Origin: JBAPRR01 sp049281195
GTDB taxonomy: Bacteria; Actinomycetota; Acidimicrobiia; Acidimicrobiales; CAVXTF01
DNA length: 20,751 nucleotides
Assembly: GCA_049281195.1 (NCBI GenBank)
Contig: JBAPRR010000024.1
Coordinates: forward strand, 1 to 20,751
Direction of reading: 5' to 3'
Shown: positions 1 through 7,854 of the stretch, one piece after another
Position numbering within the stretch: position 1 is the first letter of the stretch
Layout of the letters: each line of letters begins with the position of its first letter
Position numbers and translations under genes: made by a program
Notes under the pieces: model-generated
The model's database searches: none
What the model was told of the DNA's origin: nothing
Seen by the model: only the letters and a program-made list of their open reading frames with translations

Positions 1-1
1 C

Positions 2-169
2 TACACGGCCGACGGCCTCTGGGGCGGGCACCAATCGGTTGACTGGTCCACGCGGCCGATGGCATCCAAGTCGTGTTACTGGATGACCAAATTCTCCGGA
101 TCCACCTTCCACCTCATATCCGGCGCGGACCCGGTGTGCGGTTACATAATCCCCGGCAAGAGTGTCTAG
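2..169 (+). CDS. C-terminal end of an unrecognised protein (5' end outside window)
   Basis: An open frame enters from the left edge and gives 55 residues before a TAG at 167-169. The start lies outside the window. The visible piece has a Ser-Cys-Tyr-Trp motif followed by a Ser-Gly pair, two Cys residues and many aromatic and Gly residues. That style loosely resembles the C-terminal repeat of small secreted actinobacterial proteins, but I do not recognise a family and assign no function. Its last codons overlap the GTG start of the following esterase by 8 bp, so both are probably on one transcript. The reading frame is supported by the absence of stops and by that tight overlap; identity is unknown. 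Confidence 0.55.
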   Translation, partial: YTADGLWGGHQSVDWSTRPMASKSCYWMTKFSGSTFHLISGADPVCGYIIPGKSV

Positions 170-1091
170 TGGCATCGCGGGACCTGACGACGAGGGCGTT
201 CTAGATCCCTGGGTAGCCGAATGGTTGGCGCAGAACCCACAGCCCGACTGGATGACGGAAGGGTTTCCGCCCGAGATACTCCCGCTCGCCCGTGGCCCGA
301 TCGGACCTGTACAGGGACCGCATGTCGATCAGGTCACCGACGAGGTCGTCTCGGGAGTCCCGATCCGGATCTACCGTGGCGACGGTCCGCAGAGTGGGGT
401 CGTGGTCTATTTCCACGGCGGTGCGTTCGTCATCGGCAGCATCGGCATCATGGACAACGTGGCGCGCGAGCTGGCCCGCGCGGCGAACGTCGTCGTCGTT
501 TCTGTCGAATACAGGCTTGCTCCGGAGAACCCCTACCCAGCGGGTCTCGACGATTGCGAGTCGGTGACGAGGTGGGCGCTCGACAACGCGTCCAGATTCG
601 ACCTCGATCGGGCACAGGTCTTCGTCTGCGGCGAGAGCGCAGGCGGAACCCTGGCTACAGCCGTAGCGCTGCGCCTACGCGACGCGCGGGACCGGTCCGT
701 CGCCGGTCAGGTGCTCATCTATCCCTGCACCGACGGGCCGGGTGTGGACTATCCGTCGAGACAGCAGTTCGGAAGCGCTGACTGGGTGTGGTCGGAGTAT
801 GGAGGCGGGCGTGACCTCGGCGGCGATCCCTACGCCATTCCGATGCACGCCGAGACGCTGTCGGGGCTGCCTCCCGCGCTCGTGGTGCTCGCCGGCTGTG
901 ACGCTCTGAGAGACGAGGGCCGCGCCTATGCCGGGCGGCTGCGCGATGACCGTGTCGAGGTGGAAGAGCTGTGTTATCCGGGCCAACCTCACGGGTTCAT
1001 CAACTTCAACTATCCGGCGGCAGCACCGGCGTGGGAGAAGATCGGCGGCTGGCTCCGCTCGCACCTTCAGAGCGACACCCGTTTCTCTTGA
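162..1091 (+). CDS. Alpha/beta hydrolase, HSL-family esterase/lipase
   Basis: A 309-aa cytosolic carboxylesterase of the hormone-sensitive-lipase (bacterial family IV) type. Seen directly: the oxyanion-hole motif HGGAF at residues 85-89, the nucleophile elbow GESAG with Ser159, the acid Asp247 in a GCDALRDEG context, and the base His277 in QPHGF. The order and spacing match the family and the length is normal. It would hydrolyse a small ester or lactone; no substrate can be inferred. The GTG start at 162 was chosen because it gives the usual N-terminal cap length; the ribosome site before it is weak. It overlaps the upstream partial gene by 8 bp and converges on the SDR gene with a 13-bp gap. 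Whether it belongs to the catabolic cluster or to the operon to its left is unclear. Confidence 0.9.
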   Translation: MSSGIAGPDDEGVLDPWVAEWLAQNPQPDWMTEGFPPEILPLARGPIGPVQGPHVDQVTDEVVSGVPIRIYRGDGPQSGVVVYFHGGAFVIGSIGIMDNVARELARAANVVVVSVEYRLAPENPYPAGLDDCESVTRWALDNASRFDLDRAQVFVCGESAGGTLATAVALRLRDARDRSVAGQVLIYPCTDGPGVDYPSRQQFGSADWVWSEYGGGRDLGGDPYAIPMHAETLSGLPPALVVLAGCDALRDEGRAYAGRLRDDRVEVEELCYPGQPHGFINFNYPAAAPAWEKIGGWLRSHLQSDTRFS

Positions 1092-1104
1092 CCCAGACTG
1101 AATC

Positions 1105-1848
1105 TCAGATGTACATCCCACCGTTGACGCTCAGGATCTGGCCTGTGACGTAGCTGCCGCCGTCGGAGCAGAGGTAGGAGCAAGCAGCGGCGATGTCGGC
1201 GGGCGTCCCGGCACGGCCGAGTGGAACCATTGGCGCTATCACCTCGATGCCGGGGAAGTTTCCCGCCTCGGTCGCAGCCCGCGCCATCGGGGTGTCGACG
1301 ATGCTCGGCGCAATTGAGTTGACGGTCACACCTTTGCGGGCCAGGTCTACAGCGAGGGCCTTGGTCAATGCGATTACGCCGCCTTTAGATGCGCTGTAGT
1401 GCGCCATGTTGGGAGCGCCCGACTGAGCGCTCTGAGATGAGATCGTGACGATGCGCCCCCAGCCAGCGGCCACCATGTCGGGGACTGCGGCCTGGGCACA
1501 GAGGAAGGTTCCGGTCAGATTGACTGCGATGACCTGATCCCATCTCTGTTGGGTGATGTCGAGAAGGGGATCGAACGCCTCGATGCCTGCGCTCGTCACG
1601 AGGATGCTGACCGGGCCGAGCTCGGTGCGAATGGTGACGAAGGCCGCGTCGACCTGGCTGCGGTCCGTGACATCGGCTCGAATGGCCGTGACGGCACCCC
1701 CGGTCGAGGAGAGCTTGTCTGTAGCTTGCTTGATGGCTTCGTCGTTGATGTCCAAGATTGCGACTGCATAGCCTTCGGCGATGAACTGTTGTGCCACCCC
1801 GAGCCCGATGCCCGAAGCACCGCCTGTCACAACTGCCACCCGGGTCAT
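1105..1848 (-). CDS. Short-chain dehydrogenase/reductase (SDR), classical type
   Basis: A 247-aa NAD(P)-dependent oxidoreductase with Rossmann fold. The cofactor motif TGGASGIG is at residues 8-15. Asp33 at the end of beta-2 favours NAD over NADP (family knowledge). The usual NNAG is TSAG here (85-88). Catalytic tetrad: Asn110, Ser138, Tyr151, Lys155. The C-terminal VTGQILSVNGG is typical of FabG-like SDRs. The start is the ATG at 1848, which overlaps the TGA of the P450 in an ATGA junction (1845-1848); upstream extensions would lie inside the P450. Translational coupling to the P450 suggests that it oxidises the alcohol the P450 makes, or acts one step later. Assignment to the SDR family is secure; substrate is unknown. 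Confidence 0.93.
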   Translation of the reverse strand: MTRVAVVTGGASGIGLGVAQQFIAEGYAVAILDINDEAIKQATDKLSSTGGAVTAIRADVTDRSQVDAAFVTIRTELGPVSILVTSAGIEAFDPLLDITQQRWDQVIAVNLTGTFLCAQAAVPDMVAAGWGRIVTISSQSAQSGAPNMAHYSASKGGVIALTKALAVDLARKGVTVNSIAPSIVDTPMARAATEAGNFPGIEVIAPMVPLGRAGTPADIAAACSYLCSDGGSYVTGQILSVNGGMYI

Positions 1849-3128
1849 GACGCAGTTCCGGTCGGTGTGAACTCGAGGTGGAGGTTGGTGATCCCGCGTA
1901 ACAGCCACGTGGGTTCGTAGTCGTAGTGCCGGGCGCCGGGGGGTCCGTGATGTTCGTCTGAGAGCCGGATGTCGCGGACGCGGTCGAGGATCCTCCCCAG
2001 GCTCACGCGTCCCTCCGCACGGGCGAGTGGCGCACCGGGACAGGTGTGGTTGCCGCGTCCGAAAGCCATGTGGCCCCGGGAGTTCAGCCTGTCGACCCTG
2101 AATTGTTCTGAGCCCTCGAAACGTCGCGGGTCGCGATTGGCGGCACCGTTCAGGATCATCACCGGTGTCCCGGCTGTGATGTCGACGCCGCCGACACTAG
2201 TCGTGCGACGCGCCATCCGGAAATCAGCCTTTACCGGGCTCTCGATCCGCAGGGACTCTTCGATGAAATTCGGGATCTGCTCGTTGTGTTCACGCAACAG
2301 ATCCTGCAGTTCGGGACGCTCCGCCAGGTACTTCAAAGCGACTGCCAGCAGCTTGGCGGTCGTCTCCTGCCCGGCCGCGAACAAGAAGCTGGCCGTCCGC
2401 ACGACCGCGGTCACGTCGGGCAACGTTCCATCGGGATAGGTAGCGAGCGCCAGATCGGAGAGCACGTCGTTGCGGGGATTCCTGCGCCGCTCGGTGATGT
2501 ACTCAGTGAATTGATCGTCGAGCCACGACAATGGGTTCAGCTCGCTCTTGCTCTGATCTTCGCCCAGGACTCCTGGTGAGTGGCTCAGTCCGAACCCTTC
2601 CCGGAAGCGCTCGTGCTCGGATTCGGGAACGCCGAGCAGATCGGCCACGACAAGCATGGCGAAAGGCTGCGAGTAAGCCCGGATGAACTCGCATTGACCC
2701 TGGTCGACGAACTCGTCGAGCAACCGGTCAGAGAGGCGCAACATGAAGTCCTCGTTCTCCTTCAGGCGCTTTGTCGTGATGAGGCGCATGAGCAGGGCGC
2801 GTTCGCGGGTGTGCGCCGGCGGGTCCATCGTCACCATGTGCTCGAACATCGGGAGTTGGTCGCGGTACTTGTCGATCACGTCGTTCACGTCGTCGCCCTC
2901 GAGCGGCACAGGGAACTGTGCGAATGGTCCGACGAAGGCGATACAAGACGAGAAGTTCTCGCTGTCGAGGTAGATGTTGCTGGCTTCATCGAACCCGGTG
3001 ACCGCGACCACTCCCTGGTTCGGCAGGGGGAGCACAGGACAAGCGTTACGCAGCTGCTCGAAATATGGATACGGGTCGACCACCAGGTCCGCATCGTTGA
3101 AGAAGTCGGTCGTCTCCCAGTCGCTCAT
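1845..3128 (-). CDS. Cytochrome P450 (soluble bacterial, ferredoxin-dependent type)
   Basis: A 427-aa soluble P450 monooxygenase. Motifs: I-helix AGQETT at residues 252-257 for oxygen activation, K-helix ExxR at Glu291-Arg294, and the haem loop FGRGNHTCPG with proximal Cys363. There is no transmembrane anchor, so it should use a separate ferredoxin and reductase; no ferredoxin gene is in the window. The ATG at 3128 is preceded by GGGGAG (complement of about 3135-3140) at good spacing. It leads a two-gene unit with the SDR and is divergent from the TetR gene across a 124-bp region carrying a palindromic operator candidate. A close paralogue starts this strand's last gene at the right edge. Likely role: hydroxylation of an unactivated carbon of the hydrophobic substrate. 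Confidence 0.95.
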   Translation of the reverse strand: MSDWETTDFFNDADLVVDPYPYFEQLRNACPVLPLPNQGVVAVTGFDEASNIYLDSENFSSCIAFVGPFAQFPVPLEGDDVNDVIDKYRDQLPMFEHMVTMDPPAHTRERALLMRLITTKRLKENEDFMLRLSDRLLDEFVDQGQCEFIRAYSQPFAMLVVADLLGVPESEHERFREGFGLSHSPGVLGEDQSKSELNPLSWLDDQFTEYITERRRNPRNDVLSDLALATYPDGTLPDVTAVVRTASFLFAAGQETTAKLLAVALKYLAERPELQDLLREHNEQIPNFIEESLRIESPVKADFRMARRTTSVGGVDITAGTPVMILNGAANRDPRRFEGSEQFRVDRLNSRGHMAFGRGNHTCPGAPLARAEGRVSLGRILDRVRDIRLSDEHHGPPGARHYDYEPTWLLRGITNLHLEFTPTGTAS

Positions 3129-3182
3129 TCGAGGCTCCCCGGTGGATTCAGTTCAGTGGAATCGGGCTGTGACAGGCAATGC

Positions 3183-3211
3183 TGAGCGATCGCTCAAATC
3201 TGACTTTGAGC
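3183..3211. promoter_or_regulatory. Composite palindromic operator candidate between P450 and TetR genes
   Basis: In the divergent intergenic region, TGAGCGATCGCTCA (3183-3196) is a perfect 14-bp palindrome. Its right arm also forms a second perfect inverted repeat: GCTCAAA (3192-3198), a 6-bp spacer, and TTTGAGC (3205-3211). The result is three TGAGC/GCTCA half-sites in 29 bp with a shared central arm. TetR-family proteins commonly bind such palindromes between themselves and the divergent target gene. Inference: this is the binding site of the TetR protein at 3253-3855, controlling the P450-SDR unit and itself. Confidence 0.65.
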
Positions 3212-3252
3212 AGTTTCTTAGCACCCGGCTCCTGGCGTGGCAAGGTGTAGGC

Positions 3253-3855
3253 GTGCCCACCGAGACGTCCACCCGCCGGCTGGGGGCCACGGATTCGAAG
3301 ACGCGGACCCAGCTCCTCGACGCCGCCGAGCAACTCCTTTTAGAGGAGGGGTTTGCAGCGGTCAGCTCGCGCCGTATCGGAGTACAGGCCGGCCTGAAGC
3401 CGCAACTCGTGCACTATTACTTCCAGACCATGGACGACCTCTTCAAGGAGGTCTTCCGTCGTCGTGCCGAACAGAACATGGCGCATGTCGAGCGGGCACT
3501 TGCCGGCGAGGTGTCACTTCGAAAGCTCTGGGAGATCAATACGGATCCCCGTGGTACTGCCTTCGCGATCGAGTTCGCGGCGATGGCCAAACATCGAAAA
3601 GCGGTCCGTCAGGAGATCGCCCGCTTTGCGAAGCGCTATCGCGCCGCGCAACTGAAGGCAATTACCGCCGCGTTGGCTGCATCGAAGGTGGACGACACAG
3701 ATCTACCCCCTGTCGTCGCGCTTCTGCTCATGACCGGTCTGTCGCAGGTGATGTCCATTGAACGGTCACTCGGGGTTACCGCGGGCCACACCGAGACGGT
3801 CGCCTTCGTCAATTCGCTGATCGATCGTTTGGATCCCGACAGCTCTACGAGCTGA
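3253..3855 (+). CDS. TetR/AcrR-family transcriptional regulator
   Basis: A 200-aa one-component regulator. The N-terminal DNA-binding domain occupies about residues 15-62, with the helix-turn-helix around residues 37-57, ending in the typical HYYF. The rest is an all-helical ligand-binding and dimerisation domain without a recognisable ligand signature. The GTG at 3253 was chosen because it gives the normal short arm before the first helix; the frame stays open upstream into the P450 gene, but that part is antisense. No clear ribosome site is visible, so the exact start is uncertain. It is divergent from the P450 and ends directly against the stop of the 114-aa gene (stops at 3853-3855 and 3856-3858). 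It probably represses the P450-SDR operon until a substrate or CoA-thioester intermediate binds. Confidence 0.9.
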   Translation: MPTETSTRRLGATDSKTRTQLLDAAEQLLLEEGFAAVSSRRIGVQAGLKPQLVHYYFQTMDDLFKEVFRRRAEQNMAHVERALAGEVSLRKLWEINTDPRGTAFAIEFAAMAKHRKAVRQEIARFAKRYRAAQLKAITAALAASKVDDTDLPPVVALLLMTGLSQVMSIERSLGVTAGHTETVAFVNSLIDRLDPDSSTS

Positions 3856-4200
3856 TCAGATGGCGGGTTCGACAACGGCATCGAACGTCGAAGCACCACT
3901 GTCGGGCACCCTCGGCTGACGCCAGACTTCGACGGGGAAGGAAACAGTTACGAGCGAACAGAACAGCCACAGGAGCCGTTTGGCGTCCTCCGGCATGGAC
4001 TTCAACTCGTACTGATCCAGATAGGAGCCTCCGTCGTTCAAACGTGAGAACGCGGCGTCGTAGAAGCTCTGGAGCTCGTCCATCGTTGCCGCCAGGCGCT
4101 TCGCATAACGTGCGCGCTCCGTGGGGATCGCCCATTCAGAGAACGGCTCCAGGTCGGCGAACTCCGCAGGCAAAGTCGCCGTTGGACCGGCAGCCGTCAC
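3856..4200 (-). CDS. Small conserved-type protein coupled to the Rieske oxygenase
   Basis: A 114-aa acidic, soluble protein with no signal peptide, membrane segment or metal-binding cysteine cluster. It starts at a GTG at 4200 that overlaps the Rieske gene's TGA as GTGA (4197-4200), so it is translationally coupled. The N-terminus is LPAEF-ADLEPF-like, the middle is helical with an MPEDAKRLLW stretch, and the C-terminal part contains SFPVEVW and QPRVPDSG. From memory, similar small proteins occur beside Rieske oxygenases in actinomycetes, but I know of no assigned function. It might be a small accessory or assembly subunit; that is inference. The longer open frame extending to 4875 is only antisense read-through of the Rieske frame region. 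Confidence 0.75.
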   Translation of the reverse strand: MTAAGPTATLPAEFADLEPFSEWAIPTERARYAKRLAATMDELQSFYDAAFSRLNDGGSYLDQYELKSMPEDAKRLLWLFCSLVTVSFPVEVWRQPRVPDSGASTFDAVVEPAI

Positions 4201-5486
4201 GAGGCGGCCGGGATCTGAACCGGCACGGGTCGACCTTGTTCGAATTCGCTTACGTAACGACCTGCTGTCGTGTGCAGATGTCTGAGCAGAACCTCTTGAT
4301 CGTTTAGCGGGAACTCGGTGACGGAGCGTGATTCGAGCATGGACTGAGTGGCCTCGAGCGTGTTCCCGTCCTGTAACGCATATTCCTTGAAGGTGACGAC
4401 TGCAAGCTCTTGAGCAAGACGTTCGCGAGCGTTGGCCGGTGGAAGGAAATAGCACGCGCCTTCGAATATATGGGTGTTGTAGGAGGTCGGCCAATAGTGG
4501 TACGTGAGATACCAGTTCGTCTTCCAGATGAGGATCATGAAATTCGGGAAGAACACGAACGAGTCCATTCCCCACGCCGGATGACGCGCAGGATTGAGGG
4601 CCGGAGGCAGCTCCTCCATGCCGGGGGCAGGGGACTCCCACGGACCGAACAATCCACTTCGGAGAACCTGTTCGATCGGCTTCACCATGTTGAGGTCCTT
4701 GGGTGGTGACATCCCCCCCCACGAAGAGACCATCCCGTGCGGACCGTCGATCTCGTAGGCCAATGCTTCGTAACCGAAGTTCTGCAACTTGCGCGACTCT
4801 TCTGAGACTGACTGTTTCGCGTGCAGGATCGGTGCGTGGTAGAACTCGGCGAAAGCGTCGATGAACAGCTTCCAATTACTTCCGACCTCGGCGCGGTACT
4901 TATGCACCTGCGTCATCTTGTGGAACGGATACCCCGCCAGTCCTGTGCCGAACGTGCCCAGGTAATCCTGTAGCGGTACGGAATTTTGCCCGTCGAGGTT
5001 GACGAAGATGAACCCCTCCCAGACCTCGGCTTTCACTTCGGCAAGTCCGTAGTCGGACTTGTCGAGGTCGAAGAACTCCGATTCCTGCTGGACGAAGGTG
5101 AGCTCACCCTGCAGCCCGTAGCGCCACCCGTGGTACTTGCAGGTGAACTGCCTGCAGACGCCGCTCACCTCCTGGTCGGGAAAGTCCGTCCACACGAGCT
5201 TGTTCCCCCGGTGGCGGCAGACGTTGTAAAACGCCCGCACCTCGCCGTCTGTACCGCGCACGACGATTACCGAAGTGCGAGCGGCGTCGATCTCTTTGGT
5301 GAAATAGGACCCGTTCTTCGGTAGCTGCTCGATGCGTCCGACATTCAGCCACGTACGGCGAAAGATGGCATCGCGCTCGAGCTCGTAGTGGGCGGGCGAG
5401 ATCGAGTCCTCGTATGACACGGGGCCCGTGTCGAGCCCGAAACGCTCTGTCCAGCTGCCTTGAGAGGGTTTGGTGAAGTGCGGCAT
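4197..5486 (-). CDS. Rieske non-haem iron oxygenase, alpha (catalytic) subunit
   Basis: A 429-aa aromatic-ring-hydroxylating oxygenase large subunit. The Rieske [2Fe-2S] ligands are Cys90-x-His92 and Cys116-x-x-His119. The 23-residue spacer is somewhat longer than the commonly quoted motif. The mononuclear iron site is His217 and His222 in an ExxHxxxxH context (Glu214 in the bridging position), with Asp373 in QDG as the third ligand. The enzyme inserts oxygen into an aromatic, N-alkyl or alicyclic substrate, with electrons from a reductase; the reductase at 7854-8918 is the obvious partner. The ATG at 5486 was chosen over a GTG at 5528 because GGGAGAA lies 6 nt upstream. No classical beta subunit is adjacent, so it may work as an alpha-only oligomer or with the 114-aa protein that follows. 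Confidence 0.93.
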   Translation of the reverse strand: MPHFTKPSQGSWTERFGLDTGPVSYEDSISPAHYELERDAIFRRTWLNVGRIEQLPKNGSYFTKEIDAARTSVIVVRGTDGEVRAFYNVCRHRGNKLVWTDFPDQEVSGVCRQFTCKYHGWRYGLQGELTFVQQESEFFDLDKSDYGLAEVKAEVWEGFIFVNLDGQNSVPLQDYLGTFGTGLAGYPFHKMTQVHKYRAEVGSNWKLFIDAFAEFYHAPILHAKQSVSEESRKLQNFGYEALAYEIDGPHGMVSSWGGMSPPKDLNMVKPIEQVLRSGLFGPWESPAPGMEELPPALNPARHPAWGMDSFVFFPNFMILIWKTNWYLTYHYWPTSYNTHIFEGACYFLPPANARERLAQELAVVTFKEYALQDGNTLEATQSMLESRSVTEFPLNDQEVLLRHLHTTAGRYVSEFEQGRPVPVQIPAAS

Positions 5487-5492
5487 GCCGAG

Positions 5493-5499
5493 TTCTCCC
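5493..5499 (-). promoter_or_regulatory. Ribosome binding site deciding the Rieske start
   Basis: The minus strand reads GGGAGAA here, 6 nt before the ATG at 5486. The alternative GTG at 5528 has only a poorly spaced GGAG, and its extra 14 residues include a homopolymer-derived Phe-Phe stretch. This supports the shorter 429-aa product. Confidence 0.6.
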
Positions 5500-5549
5500 G
5501 ATGTTCCGAACCCAAAAAAAGATAGCACCGATCTCCATAAATGAGAAGC

Positions 5550-6134
5550 CTATTTTCGGAGGTCATCGTCCAGCTCGACTCCGAAGGATCGCAGGGCCAT
5601 GGCGAGGGCGTCATACGCCCCGACAGTGAACACGAGGTCCATCAGCTGCTGTTGGTCCAGCTCGAGAGACAAAGCAGCCCATGTTTCGTCTGTCACCTTC
5701 GCATCTGCGACGAGCTCGTCTGCGGCCGAGAGCAGCGCCCGCTCCAGCGGAGACCAGCCGTCGGCTTCAGGACCGACGGCAACTCGTGAGACCTCTTCTT
5801 CGTTGATGCCGGCGTCGTCTGCCAGGCGGACGTGCTGCTCCCATTCGTATGTGGCGTGCCGCAGTGCTGCCACCCTGAGCACAAGGAGCTCGCGTCGGCG
5901 CGGAGACAGGGTGGAGCCGAAGAGCACATGACCGTTGAAGGTGTGGAACGCCCGGGCCAGGGTGGGATGACGAGCGAGGGTGCCGAGCACGTTGAGACCC
6001 TTCGGACGGTCCGAGTCCCGTGGAGGAAGAGGATGGCGGATTTCAGAGGGGCGCAGCGCTCGCAGCGCGTCCTGCATCTCGGGGGGCCATTCGTATGGGG
6101 GAATGGGAGAGATCCTCGGCGCTTGTGCAGTCAT
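5550..6134 (-). CDS. Carboxymuconolactone decarboxylase (CMD/AhpD-like) family protein
   Basis: A 194-aa all-helical protein of the CMD fold. The characteristic stretch is at residues 77-110 (LSPRRRELLVLRVAALRHATYEWEQH and on), followed by TWAALSLELDQQQLMDLVFTVG-type sequence at 152-172. The AhpD-type CxxC redox pair is absent: the position reads RHATYEW. An alkylhydroperoxidase role is therefore unlikely, and lactone decarboxylation or an unknown reaction is more likely. The start ATG at 6134 overlaps the ligase stop as ATGA (6131-6134), so it is translationally coupled to the CoA ligase. It sits 63 bp upstream of the Rieske gene, consistent with one ligase-CMD-Rieske-small-protein operon. 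Family call is solid; reaction is not. Confidence 0.87.
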   Translation of the reverse strand: MTAQAPRISPIPPYEWPPEMQDALRALRPSEIRHPLPPRDSDRPKGLNVLGTLARHPTLARAFHTFNGHVLFGSTLSPRRRELLVLRVAALRHATYEWEQHVRLADDAGINEEEVSRVAVGPEADGWSPLERALLSAADELVADAKVTDETWAALSLELDQQQLMDLVFTVGAYDALAMALRSFGVELDDDLRK

Positions 6135-7750
6135 TCGATGCTTCCTTCCCGCGCCTGTTGACGCAGGCGAAACTTCTGGACCTTGCCTGAGGCGGTTCGT
6201 GGAAAGTCCGTCACTTCGTGAAGGGACTCCGGCCATTTCTGCTTGGCGAGTCCGGACACCTGAAGATGGGCGCACACCTCTTCAAGAGTGGGAGTCTTCA
6301 TGCCGTCTCGAACTCGCACCAGAGCTGCGGCTCGCTCGCCGAAGCGATTATCGGGCACGGCGATGACGCTCACTTCTGCGACAGCTTCGAGCTGCATGAC
6401 GAGCTCCTCGATCTCCTGAGCGCTCACGTTCTCCCCACCCCGGATGATGATGTCTGAGATCCGGTCGGTGATCGTCAGATAACCGTCGTCGTCGATCACC
6501 CCTACGTCTCCGGTGCGGTACCAACCACCTGCGTCGAAGGCCCGATCGGTCAGATCCGCGGAGGTGTAGCCAACGCAACAGTCGGGTCCGCGGCTCAAGA
6601 TCTCCCCATTCGGATCGAGGCGGATCTCGACACCCGGTAGGGGGTGCCCATCGGTAGTCAGCCTCTTAAGTTCGGGCTCTTCGAGCAGGCAACCGGTGAT
6701 GGACGGGTGCTCCGTGCTCCCGTAGGACCTGAACGCCTTTATCCCCAGTCTCGTGGCGCGTTGCATGACGGCCACCGGAACCGGAGAGCCGCCAAGGCCC
6801 GCGAACGGGATGAGCTCGAGGTGATCATCCGAAAAATCCGGATGGTCGAGCAGGCTCGTCAAAAAGTAAGTGGCGCCGCCGCCGATTCCGAGGTGCTCCT
6901 CGCGCATGGTGCGAAGGATCTCTCCCGGATCCCAGACGTCGATCAGATGGACAGGTCGGTCGCGAAGAAGGGGCACCAGAAATGCGTTGAGCATGCCGAT
7001 GAAGTGCCCGACGGGCGCTCCGGTGATCTGGGCCGGGCCACCCGCAGGGAACATGTAATTCAGCTGCCGGGTCTCGAACCCGATGGTCCTGTGGGAATGG
7101 AGAACGCCCTTCGGGTCGCGCGTGGTGCCCGAGGTGAATGCGACAATGGCCGGGCTGTCAGGGTCGACCGCATTTGGTTCTCGCAGTGGATCGGGACCGA
7201 GCATGCTCGAGAAGTCCTGCGCCCGAGCGGGGATGTCTCCGGAATCGGATTCGCGGGCCACGAGCCACAGTGATTCCGTCTCGAGCTCGGCAAGCAGAGC
7301 TTCGTACATCTGGAGATAGTCGCTGTGGCCGAAGTGGTCGGCCGTGATCACCACCGCCGGCGTTGTGCACCTAAGGATGTATTCGACCTCTTTAGGGCCG
7401 TAGAAATGCACGATGGGAACGACTGCGGCCCCGAGATAGGCCGCGGCCCAGAAGGTGATGCCGGCTTCCACCCAGTTCGGTAGCTGAAAGACGATGACGT
7501 CGCCGGCACCGATCCCCAACCTGTTCAGGTCCCCCGCAAGCGCTCGAGCCGCCCGGTCGATGTCGGCGAAAGTTCCCGAAAACGGGTGGGTCCTCGAGTA
7601 CACCCGAAATCCGGAATTCCCGAGCGAGCTCAGGCCGTTCGCCACCATGGCCCCGAGGGTGGCGTCGTCCCACCAACCCTTCTCGAAATAAAGGCGCCTC
7701 GAGTCTTCAGGTACCGAGCGCAGGCGCCAGCGATCCTCTGCCATGTCCAT
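6131..7750 (-). CDS. AMP-dependent acyl-/aryl-CoA ligase (ANL superfamily)
   Basis: A 539-aa adenylate-forming enzyme that activates a carboxylic acid to its acyl-AMP and then to the CoA thioester. Motifs in order: A3 phosphate loop FTSGTTRDPKGV at residues 205-216; A5 SYGSTEH at 342-348; A7 YRTGDVG at 411-417; the hinge and A8 region DRISDIIIRGGENVSAQEIE at 429-448; and the A10 lysine Lys523 in PRTASGKVQK. The set is complete, so the protein should be active. The overall style resembles cyclohexanecarboxylate/fatty-acyl-CoA ligases. Two in-frame ATGs (7750, 7744) are possible starts, and neither has a strong ribosome site. It is first in the minus-strand operon and divergent from the reductase gene. 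Inferred role: activating an incoming carboxylic acid or a cleavage product of the oxidised substrate. Confidence 0.93.
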   Translation of the reverse strand: MDMAEDRWRLRSVPEDSRRLYFEKGWWDDATLGAMVANGLSSLGNSGFRVYSRTHPFSGTFADIDRAARALAGDLNRLGIGAGDVIVFQLPNWVEAGITFWAAAYLGAAVVPIVHFYGPKEVEYILRCTTPAVVITADHFGHSDYLQMYEALLAELETESLWLVARESDSGDIPARAQDFSSMLGPDPLREPNAVDPDSPAIVAFTSGTTRDPKGVLHSHRTIGFETRQLNYMFPAGGPAQITGAPVGHFIGMLNAFLVPLLRDRPVHLIDVWDPGEILRTMREEHLGIGGGATYFLTSLLDHPDFSDDHLELIPFAGLGGSPVPVAVMQRATRLGIKAFRSYGSTEHPSITGCLLEEPELKRLTTDGHPLPGVEIRLDPNGEILSRGPDCCVGYTSADLTDRAFDAGGWYRTGDVGVIDDDGYLTITDRISDIIIRGGENVSAQEIEELVMQLEAVAEVSVIAVPDNRFGERAAALVRVRDGMKTPTLEEVCAHLQVSGLAKQKWPESLHEVTDFPRTASGKVQKFRLRQQAREGSIE

Positions 7751-7797
7751 TGCTCTAGCACCGCCAAAGCTTGACGTCCCCGGGATTTGGCATCATC

Positions 7798-7813
7798 CTA
7801 ACCTCGTTGTTAG
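7798..7813. promoter_or_regulatory. Inverted repeat between divergent ligase and reductase operons
   Basis: CTAAC (7798-7802) and GTTAG (7809-7813) form a perfect 5-bp inverted repeat with a 6-bp spacer. It lies just upstream of the reductase -35 candidate and overlaps a possible minus-strand -10 (TAGGAT, complement of 7795-7800) for the ligase. That position would suit a regulator controlling both operons. The arms are short, so chance is possible. Confidence 0.35.
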
Positions 7814-7818
7814 TAGCG

Positions 7819-7854
7819 TTGCCATTTTCCGAGAACTCCATTATCATAAACGGG
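7819..7854 (+). promoter_or_regulatory. Promoter giving a probable leaderless reductase transcript
   Basis: TTGCCA (7819-7824) and TATCAT (7842-7847) are separated by 17 bp and match the housekeeping sigma pattern (TANNNT -10). Transcription would start about 7 nt downstream, at 7854, exactly at the GTG chosen for the reductase. No ribosome site precedes that GTG, as expected for a leaderless mRNA, which is common in actinomycetes. Confidence 0.6.

Noticed and set aside
4201..4875. Long frame extension of the 114-aa gene
   Set aside because: The extra region is an out-of-frame reading of the Rieske gene; the GTG at 4200 overlapping the Rieske stop gives the sensible product.
7743..7853. Upstream ATG extending the reductase by 37 residues
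   Set aside because: It would overlap the ligase start and run through the TTGCCA/TATCAT promoter; the added residues do not resemble KshB-type reductases.
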